Below are positions 51,192 to 57,705 of a stretch of 64,000 nucleotides of DNA, piece after piece; the stretch's first letter is position 1, and every line of letters starts with the position of its first letter. This DNA comes from Rhizobium sp. 16-449-1b (GTDB lineage Bacteria; Pseudomonadota; Alphaproteobacteria; Rhizobiales; Rhizobiaceae): contig NZ_JAGHMH010000018.1 in NCBI RefSeq assembly GCF_017741935.1, positions 124,001 through 188,000 of the forward strand, written 5' to 3'. The notes under the pieces were generated by a model. The model searched no databases. It was not told where the DNA came from and worked only from the letters and a program-made list of their open reading frames with translations. The position numbers were made by a program, and so were the translations under genes.

Positions 51192-51689
51192 TCAAACCTC
51201 GGAGGAATGGATAACCTTCGTCTTGGACCGCAAGGCACTCAATGCGATCAGATGGACGACCTCCAAGGGAGCAGTGCAAAGATCATCGATCACCTTGATC
51301 TGGAAATCCTCCGCAGCGCGTGACAATGCCGTAAACACCACGCAGTTCTGTGTCATCATCCCGCAGATCAGCAATTCCGTCGTTCCCCTCAAATGATCTG
51401 CGAGGTTCGTCTCCTGAAATGCATCTGCATACTGCTTCGTCACGACAGGAGCATCGCCAGCCGCAGTCAGAACAGCCGGGCGGATTGCAACACCATCACC
51501 GCCGGCGGCAAACAGGCCCGTAGAAGCTGTCGAAACGTGCCGAACGAGAACAATCCCGTCACCCCTTGCGCGTGCTTGCCGGATCGCTTCGACGACCCGC
51601 TTCTCTGTTTCTTCGGCCTCCCAGAGCGGCAGTGCGCCGCCGGGGAAATAGTCGTTCTGAACGTCGATCACGAGAAGGGTGCGGGTCAT
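51192..51689 (-). CDS. Isochorismatase family cysteine hydrolase
   Basis: The ATG at 51689 (MTRTLLVIDVQNDYF) gives 165 residues. The catalytic triad is complete: Asp9 in VIDVQNDY, Lys85 in VVTKQYADAF and Cys116 in GMMTQNCVVFT, with the cis-peptide just ahead of the Cys. The family includes nicotinamidases, N-carbamoyl hydrolases and true isochorismatases; which one applies cannot be decided here. The gene is divergent from the GlxA-type regulator, with 96 bases between, so that regulator likely controls it. It ends six bases away from the DUF2161 fragment. Confidence 0.9.
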   Translation of the reverse strand: MTRTLLVIDVQNDYFPGGALPLWEAEETEKRVVEAIRQARARGDGIVLVRHVSTASTGLFAAGGDGVAIRPAVLTAAGDAPVVTKQYADAFQETNLADHLRGTTELLICGMMTQNCVVFTALSRAAEDFQIKVIDDLCTAPLEVVHLIALSALRSKTKVIHSSEV

Positions 51690-51785
51690 CCGGAGGCTCC
51701 ATTTTGATGTTTCGCCCACAGTGATGACATCCGATTTCGTCGCCGTTGAGTGGCCTGATTGCCTTTTATCGTGTAAATCGGGCCA

Positions 51786-52754
51786 ATGCGCATCGCTATC
51801 ATCGCTTACGACCATATCAGCCCATTCATGCTATCCACGCCGCTGGCCGTGTTTGGCGAGGGGCTCCTTGCAGGTGGACATCAGGTGCAAGTGTGCTCGG
51901 ATCAGTTCCGGCTGAACACGAGCGGCGGCATGATCATCGAGGCCGCCCATCGGCTGGATGCGGTCGATGACGCCGATATCGTCATTTTACCGGGTTGGCG
52001 GAGCGTGGATGAGCCCGTATCGCCCGATATCGTTGCCAAGCTGAAGGCGGCCGATTCTCGAGGATCCATCATCGTGGGCTTGTGCCTGGGGGCTTTCGGC
52101 CTTGCCGAGGCGGGATTGCTCGATCGGCGGCGCGCAACGACCCATTGGGCGCATGCGGAGACCTTCGCGGCCCGCTATCCGCGTGTAACGGTCGATGCGG
52201 CCGCGCTGTTCGTGGACGAAGGCCGCGTCCTGACGTCCGCCGGTGTCGCTTCGGGGCTGGATTGCTGCCTGCATCTGCTTGGCCGGATTTGCGGCATTGG
52301 TGAAGCAAACCGGATAGCGCGCCATCTCGTCGTCGCCCCTCAGCGCGCGGGCGGACAACCGCAACTGATCGAGCGACCAGCGATCGGATCGACTGCCGAT
52401 CGGCGAGTGACTGAACTTCTCGAAGTCCTGCGCGCCGATCCCATCGCGCCGCCTTCGCTGGATGAACTGGCCAAGCGCTCAAACATGAGCCGCCGAAGCC
52501 TGACGCGCCATATCCGGGCACGTACCGGAGGTAGTCTTGGCGAATGGATCAGGCGCGTTCGCGTGGCACGAGCGAAGGAGCTGTTGGTGGCCGGCGTACG
52601 CGGGCTGGACGACGTCGCCTTGCGCAGCGGTTTCCCTGATGCCCATGCACTACGCACGGCATTCCGCACCGAAGTCGGCGTTACGCCGGTGCAATGGCTG
52701 GCGCACCAGAGGGTCCCCGGTGCCGCGCTGTCTCTGATGTCGGGAAAGTCCTAG
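51786..52754 (+). CDS. GlxA family AraC-type transcriptional regulator
   Basis: This codes for 322 residues. The N-terminal domain (about 1-185) has a DJ-1/PfpI fold with the Cys in SIIVGLCLGAFGLAEAGLL at the nucleophile elbow. The C-terminal part (about 220-310) carries the AraC double helix-turn-helix, with SLDELAKRSNMSRRSLTRHIRARTG and DVALRSGFPDAHALRTAFRTEVG. This layout is the GlxA/FtrA type, often found with genes for small-molecule breakdown. The divergent isochorismatase-family gene is the probable target. It is followed by a small membrane protein gene on the opposite strand. Confidence 0.92.
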   Translation: MRIAIIAYDHISPFMLSTPLAVFGEGLLAGGHQVQVCSDQFRLNTSGGMIIEAAHRLDAVDDADIVILPGWRSVDEPVSPDIVAKLKAADSRGSIIVGLCLGAFGLAEAGLLDRRRATTHWAHAETFAARYPRVTVDAAALFVDEGRVLTSAGVASGLDCCLHLLGRICGIGEANRIARHLVVAPQRAGGQPQLIERPAIGSTADRRVTELLEVLRADPIAPPSLDELAKRSNMSRRSLTRHIRARTGGSLGEWIRRVRVARAKELLVAGVRGLDDVALRSGFPDAHALRTAFRTEVGVTPVQWLAHQRVPGAALSLMSGKS

Positions 52755-52777
52755 CTAGTTTTGCGCCAAAGTCGCCG

Positions 52778-53002
52778 TCAGAGACCCAGGTCCAACCCAA
52801 GCATGCTGCTCATGACGAAGGCGACGACCCCGATGCCCAACAGCGCCAGCACGAAGGCTCCCGCGATCTTGCCGCCCGCGAGCAGGACCGAGCCTCTCTC
52901 GATCTTGTCCACCTGATCGTAATGCCACTTGATGGCGAAGTACATTCCCGTGCCTAACGCGAGAACCTTGAAAATCACGAAGACTATGGGAAACCAATCC
53001 AT
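52778..53002 (-). CDS. Small membrane protein of unknown function
   Basis: This codes for 74 residues with two transmembrane segments (about 4-24 and 46-68) and a short charged loop HYDQVDKIERGSV between them. The start is the ATG at 53002. The protein is hydrophobic, and nothing identifies its partner. It lies 23 bases from the stop of the regulator gene on the other strand. The composition is normal for a real small membrane protein, but homology cannot be judged here. Confidence 0.65.
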   Translation of the reverse strand: MDWFPIVFVIFKVLALGTGMYFAIKWHYDQVDKIERGSVLLAGGKIAGAFVLALLGIGVVAFVMSSMLGLDLGL

Positions 53003-53203
53003 GACAGATATCCTTGCGTGCGGCAGTACGCGCCTTATGCTCCCGTTTTAGGCAAACGCGTACTGCTTATTGTGCAACGCAGATATGTAATCGCGCACTG
53101 AGGTTCGCGCCGGGGATCAATGAGTCGGCCCAGGAAAAAAGGAAACCGTAGTCCGCTTGGGGCCGACTGCGGTCTTCCGTTTTGCGCCGCTAAAAGCGGA
53201 CGT

Positions 53204-53566
53204 TTATTGGCCTCGCAAATGTGCCGAATTACCAGCAAACATTGAGCGAAACTCTTCAACGGCCTCAATGCATTCAACTAAGGCCGCAGGGTTTGGCCCG
53301 TCTTCGCGCAGGATGGCCAGTATATCATCTGCCAAGTAATCAGTCCGATGCATCCGGAGAAAAGTGGCTGCAACATTGCCGAGATAGTGCCTGTTGGAAA
53401 CATCGATCACCGCAAAAGCACGAAGAAGGAGAAGTCCCGTAAAGATAGGCTCACACCAGTATACAGCGGAAAGAACAGCGCGGATTATCTCGTCGTCATG
53501 ATGTGAGTTATGAACACGAGCGATCACCTGCTGTTCTGACAACACCTCGGCAACCTCATACTTCAT
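53204..53566 (-). CDS. Protein of unknown function
   Basis: This codes for 120 residues from ATG 53566. It is mostly helical, with hydrophobic helices and acidic residues, such as HHDDEIIRAVLSAVYWCEPIFTG and TDYLADDILAILRED. It has no signal peptide and no known motif. The local GC content is clearly lower than in the window as a whole, which points to acquired DNA. The last codons border on a degenerate repeat that resembles the one at 50672-50721. It may belong to the accessory block between the two DUF2161 copies. Confidence 0.6.
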   Translation of the reverse strand: MKYEVAEVLSEQQVIARVHNSHHDDEIIRAVLSAVYWCEPIFTGLLLLRAFAVIDVSNRHYLGNVAATFLRMHRTDYLADDILAILREDGPNPAALVECIEAVEEFRSMFAGNSAHLRGQ

Positions 53567-53683
53567 CGCGTTATCAAGTCCTTAATGAGGTGTGATTCAC
53601 GTTTGGGTAGCAGTTATCGGCTGTAGCCTCAATGTCTGCAATGGGCCGAAACCGGTCCGAATGCTTGCAGTAGGCTTACCCCG

Positions 53684-54370
53684 CTACGCCTCGCCCTCAC
53701 CCGCATCACCACCAAACACCACCGTCTGCGGCCAGCGCAGCAGCGCCGCCTCGCCCGCCTCGTTCAGCGCATAGACACCCTTCCCCTGCCGGTCGAACCA
53801 GCCATAGACATTGTCGAGCAGGATGCGCCCCGCCTGCGGCGCCCAAGCCTTCATGTCGCGCGGCCGCGCCAGCCCCTGTTGCAGCGCCGAGGCGCAGATC
53901 AGCGCCTGTTGCCGGTAGGCGGTCATGATCGGCGAGCGCGTGGCGCCGCCGAGCGCCGGATCGCCCTGTCTTTTCCGGTGCTCTTTCACAAGCCGCGTCC
54001 GCCGCTTCGGGTTCGTCCTCGGCATCGGCGACACGGAGCTGACGATGACGCTCACCTCGCCGGTATCGGATATCCCGAGCATGCCGATCCCCATCCTCCG
54101 GCAGAGATCGCGATAGCGCCTGTCCGCCTCCCGCCCCCGCCCCTTGGCCGAGACCCTTGCCGCGATCCAGACTTCATCGGCCATCGCCGCCCGGTCGACC
54201 GCCTGCAGGATAAGCTCGAGGTTGAACGACATCTTCAATTCGCAGACGACCACGACCGGCGGCTCGCTTTCGCTCAAGCCCACGACGTCGCAGGTCGCGA
54301 CCTCCCCCTTCACGACATACCCCGCCGCCTCCAGAAAGGCCTTCACCGGCAGATAGAGCGAGGTCTCCAT
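53684..54370 (-). CDS. DUF2161 domain protein, PD-(D/E)XK nuclease-like
   Basis: This codes for 228 residues. The N-terminal half contains METSLYLPVKAFLEAAGY, then VVVCELKMSFNLELILQAVDRA, matching the E-x-K and helix arrangement of nuclease-fold DUF2161 proteins. The C-terminal half (about 130-225) starts with a basic stretch RRTRLVKEHRKRQ and then carries TAYRQQALICASALQQG. The last 94 codons are duplicated at 50905-51186. The role is unknown. DUF2161 proteins are common in rhizobia and are described as uncharacterised. The next gene upstream on the strand ends 8 bases before its start. Confidence 0.85.
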   Translation of the reverse strand: METSLYLPVKAFLEAAGYVVKGEVATCDVVGLSESEPPVVVVCELKMSFNLELILQAVDRAAMADEVWIAARVSAKGRGREADRRYRDLCRRMGIGMLGISDTGEVSVIVSSVSPMPRTNPKRRTRLVKEHRKRQGDPALGGATRSPIMTAYRQQALICASALQQGLARPRDMKAWAPQAGRILLDNVYGWFDRQGKGVYALNEAGEAALLRWPQTVVFGGDAGEGEA

Positions 54371-54378
54371 CGTGACGC

Positions 54379-54615
54379 TTACGGATTGAGATCGGCGATC
54401 TCGCCGAACTGCGCCAGCAGCCGTGGAGACAGCATGTCGCCGGTCTCCTCGTCGACGGTGATCGCATAGGCCGCGACACCCGCGAAGCGTTCCGACATGG
54501 CGGATGCGATCTTCTCCGCGCTGATCGGGTTCGACGCCTGCCGCATCTCGCCCGGCACCAGCTTGCCGCGATTGCTGCGGTAAGGGATCACGATAAACTT
54601 TTCACCAGTGGACAC
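54379..54615 (-). CDS. Small protein of unknown function
   Basis: The GTG at 54615 (starting STGEKFIVIPYRSNRGKLVPG) gives 78 residues; the ATG at 54672 would add 19 less protein-like residues. The body has an alternating strand-helix pattern, ending in SPRLLAQFGEIADLNP. It is placed 8 bases upstream of the DUF2161 gene on the same strand, so the two genes are probably cotranscribed and may work together. There are no cysteines and no membrane segment. A long repeat-like intergenic region precedes it. Confidence 0.6.
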   Translation of the reverse strand: MSTGEKFIVIPYRSNRGKLVPGEMRQASNPISAEKIASAMSERFAGVAAYAITVDEETGDMLSPRLLAQFGEIADLNP

Positions 54616-55077
54616 GCGCAGGATTCCCGATTGATCGTTCCTGAAACGTTCTGATTTGGGGACGGATGTCAATGGTATGGGTGGATGAAAGCATGGGTCG
54701 AGGCTGCGTTACCCCCCTCTGTCCTTCCGGACATCTCCCCCACAAGGGGGGAGATCGGCAAGTGGCGAGGTTTACGCCAACCAACGAAATTTGGAGCGAG
54801 CGGGCGCACCCAGCCAATCTCCCCACCTGTGGGGGGCGCGAAGCGCGGGCAGAGACGCGTGGCTCTGCCCCGGTAGCCCGGCAGGGCAGAGGGGGGCATC
54901 ACACCCACAGCCCTAGCAAACCGAGCCGCGACCCCAGCAGACCCCAAAGACCGGAAATTGAAGCGATCGACATTATGGCATTGATCGGCAAACGGCTCTA
55001 AATTGAGTGAAAGAATGATTGCGTCGGACCGGCCCGCGTCCCGGATACGCCTGCAACGCGACCAGGGAGAACCACCA
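54616..55077. repeat. Intergenic palindromic repeat between the DUF2161 operon and the GNAT gene
   Basis: The region has no convincing gene. Its core (about 54705-54905) starts with CCCCCCTCTG (54712-54721) and ends with the inverse CAGAGGGGGG (54887-54896). Inside is the hairpin ATCTCCCCC (54733-54741) / GGGGGAGAT (54747-54755) and a second CCCCAC/GTGGGG pair near 54820. Such C-rich/G-rich palindromic elements are scattered between genes in Rhizobiaceae genomes. Confidence 0.6.
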
Positions 55078-55758
55078 GTGACCCACAGCCTCGACCGCCC
55101 TGCCTGGAACGCGCTTCTGACCGTTCATGCCGATCTTGCCGAAGGCGGACCGCTCGCGATGCGCTACCCGACCTCGATCGTCCCCTTCGCCGCCCCGCGC
55201 GACGATACGCCCGAGAGCCTGGCGGCGCTGGCCGCTCTTTCCGCGCCCGGCGAGATCATGGCGCTGGTCGAGGCCGGCCCGATCATCGTGCCTGATGGCC
55301 ACGATGTGCTCATCGAAAGCACGCTCGTCCAGATGATAGGCGACCGCCCCTACGAGCGCATCGAAGACCACAGTATCGAGCCGCTGACACCTGCCGATGC
55401 CGAGGAGATGTTGGCGCTGGCGACGCTCACCAAACCCGGCCCCTTCACGCTCGGCGCCCAGCGCCTCGGCACCTTCTGGGGCATCAAGATCGACGGCCGC
55501 CTGGCGGCGATGGCCGGCCAGCGCATGCGCCATCCCGGCCTCTCCGAACTCAGCGGCCTCTGCACCCACCCCGATTTCCAGAAACGCGGCCTCGGCACCC
55601 TCCTCTTCCGCTTCGTCGCCGGCGAGATCTCGGCTCGCGATGAGCAAGTGTTTCTGCACGCCTATGCCAGCAACACATCGGCGATTGCGCTATATGAGCA
55701 GCTGGGTTTCAAGCTGCGCAGCCGGATGAATGTGAAGATCGTGCAGCGGCGGGGGTGA
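55078..55758 (+). CDS. GNAT family acetyltransferase, FR47-like
   Basis: The GTG at 55078 follows AGGGAGA and gives 226 residues; an ATG 75 bases upstream is possible. The N-terminal 110 residues are a less conserved domain. The C-terminal half is a GNAT fold of the FR47 type, with the acetyl-CoA motif LSGLCTHPDFQKRGLGTLLFRFVAGEI and the end NTSAIALYEQLGFKLRSRM. Related proteins acetylate small molecules or amino acids. The acceptor is unknown. It converges on the SDR gene with 36 bases between stops. Confidence 0.87.
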   Translation: MTHSLDRPAWNALLTVHADLAEGGPLAMRYPTSIVPFAAPRDDTPESLAALAALSAPGEIMALVEAGPIIVPDGHDVLIESTLVQMIGDRPYERIEDHSIEPLTPADAEEMLALATLTKPGPFTLGAQRLGTFWGIKIDGRLAAMAGQRMRHPGLSELSGLCTHPDFQKRGLGTLLFRFVAGEISARDEQVFLHAYASNTSAIALYEQLGFKLRSRMNVKIVQRRG

Positions 55759-55794
55759 GGAGCGCGGGACTGGGCACGCCCCTCCCATGGCCCG

Positions 55795-56625
55795 TTATCC
55801 GTCGCGATCCGCCGAGAAAGCAACATCACGCTGCGCCTCGATCGCCGCAAGCCGTTCCGCGAGCGCCGTGGAGATCGAGCGGTAGGTGATGCTTCCGAGC
55901 GCCAAGCGGAGCGCCGGCCGCTCCATGTCGGCGGCGGCGATCATCGCCGCCACGGTGCGTGCGGCATCGCCCTTGATGTCGAAGCTGCCGCTTGTGACGG
56001 CGCGGCGGACATCGCCCGCCGGTGTCGCCTCATAGACATCCATCGGCTTGCCATGCACCAGACCTGCTCCAAAGTTCGTCACGGTCGGTCCCGGTTCCGC
56101 GATGATGAAGTCGATGCCGAAGGGAGCGACCTCCTTGGCCACGGCCTCGACGAAGCCTTCGATGCCCCACTTCGTCGCATGATAGAGGCTGAAGTTGGGG
56201 TAGGTAATCTGCCCGCCCTCCGACGAGACCTGCATGATCCGTCCCCCGCCCTGCTGGCGCAGATGTGGCAAGGCCGCGCGGATGAGCTGTATCGAGCCCG
56301 TCAGGTTGGTGGCGATCTGCTGGTCGATCTGCGCATCGCCGAGTTCTTCGGCCGCGCCGAAGAGACCATATCCGGCATTGCTGACGACGACATCGATGCG
56401 CCCCATGCGCTGGAATGCATCAGCAACAGCGGAGCGGATGCCGGCTGTATCCAGGATGTCGAGCGTCAGCACGACAAGCCGCTCGCCATACTGCGCCTGC
56501 AGCGCGTCCAATTGATCGGCGCGCCGCACGGTCGCCACGACGCTGTCACCACGTGACAGCAACTGCTCGGTCATTTCGCGACCGAGGCCGGACGATGTGC
56601 CGGTAATGAACCAGGTCTTGCTCAT
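55795..56625 (-). CDS. Short-chain dehydrogenase/reductase
   Basis: This codes for 276 residues of the classical SDR family. The cofactor motif is TGTSSGLG (9-16), NAG follows at 83-85, and the active site has Ser135, Tyr148 and Lys152 (YHATK). The Arg pair RR at about 34-35 suggests NADPH preference. The gene is divergent from a LysR gene 96 bases away. Two copies of a GTGATAT-type palindrome lie between them, so expression probably depends on that regulator. The substrate is unknown. Confidence 0.92.
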   Translation of the reverse strand: MSKTWFITGTSSGLGREMTEQLLSRGDSVVATVRRADQLDALQAQYGERLVVLTLDILDTAGIRSAVADAFQRMGRIDVVVSNAGYGLFGAAEELGDAQIDQQIATNLTGSIQLIRAALPHLRQQGGGRIMQVSSEGGQITYPNFSLYHATKWGIEGFVEAVAKEVAPFGIDFIIAEPGPTVTNFGAGLVHGKPMDVYEATPAGDVRRAVTSGSFDIKGDAARTVAAMIAAADMERPALRLALGSITYRSISTALAERLAAIEAQRDVAFSADRDG

Positions 56626-56671
56626 GGCTATCTCCTTTTTTCAAGCAGACCCCATATCGTCCTTTTCCTTT

Positions 56672-56720
56672 GGTGATATAAGTCACCCAATCCCGCATGA
56701 GATCGTGTGATATTTTCACC
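56672..56720. promoter_or_regulatory. Two palindromic boxes between the SDR and LysR genes
   Basis: GGTGATATAAGTCACC (56672-56687) and GTGATATTTTCACC (56707-56720) share GTGATAT and TCACC half-sites, 35 bases apart from start to start. The second ends directly at the LysR start codon. A repeated dyad in the divergent region is the usual arrangement for LysR autoregulation and activation of the target gene. Confidence 0.6.
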
Positions 56721-56721
56721 A

Positions 56722-57630
56722 ATGACCAGACCGACACTGAGTGAACTCGAAGCCTTCCGCGCCGTCGCCAGTCACCGCAGCTTCCGCAAGGCGGCCGATG
56801 CGCTGGGCGTGTCGCGCTCGTCGCTGAGCCACACACTGATCAACCTCGAGAAAAACATGGGTGTTCGGCTTCTCAACCGGACAACGCGCAGCGTCGCCAC
56901 CACCGATGCTGGCCGGCGGCTGCTGGAAAGGCTGGATCCGGTTCTGCGCGATCTCGAAGAGGCGATCGACGGCATCGCCGACGAACGCGGTGAGCCGGCC
57001 GGTATCCTGCGGATCAACACCAACCGGGGCGCCGGCCAATGGCTTCTGGGCAACGTGGTGCCGACATTCCTCGCGCGCTATCCCGCTGTCGAACTCGACC
57101 TCGTCTCGGAGGGGCGCCTTGTCGATATCGTCGAGCAGGGTTTTGATGCCGGTGTCCGCCTGGCTGAATCCGTGCCCCAGGACATGATCGCGGTGCCCTT
57201 CGGCGGCAGCATTCGCTTCATCGCCGTCGCCTCCCCCGGCTATGTGCAGGCGCATGGGCAACCGTCGGTACCAGACGACCTAACGAAGCATATATGCATC
57301 CGCCAGCGTCTGCCGGGTGGCAGGCGTTATCGCTGGGAATTCAGCCGCAACGGCGAGGATCTGTCGATCGATGTTCCCGGCCATCTCACGCTTGATGACA
57401 ACGCCCTGATGGTCAAGAGCGCGGCCGGCGGTCTCGGCATAGCCTATGTGCCTGACCTCTTTGCTCATGAGGAACTGGAACGCGGCGCCCTGGTGACGCT
57501 ACTCGAAGACTGGTGCCCGGCCATACCGGGCAACGTGCTTTATTACCCCGGCTATCGCCACGTTCCATCCCCGCTGCGCGCCTTCATCGATGTCCTGAAA
57601 GAGGTGGAGCGGCAGCGCAGCCGAGCATGA
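56722..57630 (+). CDS. LysR family transcriptional regulator
   Basis: The ATG at 56722 gives 302 residues; a GTG 15 bases earlier is also in frame but overlaps an operator-like box. The winged helix-turn-helix includes RSFRKAADALGVSRSSLSHTLINLEKNMGVRLL. The effector domain follows from about residue 90 and ends in DWCPAIPGNVLYYPGYRHVPSPLRAFIDVL. It is transcribed away from the SDR gene. It resembles the LysR at 33762-34652 in length, ending and context. The inducer is unknown. Confidence 0.92.
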   Translation: MTRPTLSELEAFRAVASHRSFRKAADALGVSRSSLSHTLINLEKNMGVRLLNRTTRSVATTDAGRRLLERLDPVLRDLEEAIDGIADERGEPAGILRINTNRGAGQWLLGNVVPTFLARYPAVELDLVSEGRLVDIVEQGFDAGVRLAESVPQDMIAVPFGGSIRFIAVASPGYVQAHGQPSVPDDLTKHICIRQRLPGGRRYRWEFSRNGEDLSIDVPGHLTLDDNALMVKSAAGGLGIAYVPDLFAHEELERGALVTLLEDWCPAIPGNVLYYPGYRHVPSPLRAFIDVLKEVERQRSRA

Positions 57631-57705
57631 TTTTGCTATCGGGCGACGGGTTGATATCTGCTTCAACCCGCCCGCCATGTCGGAAAACATCGAGAGCTTG
57701 AGCCC

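Noticed and set aside
54666..55001. Open frame of 111 codons inside the palindromic repeat region
   Set aside because: It consists of the repeat translated in one frame, has no ribosome-binding site and no protein-like pattern.
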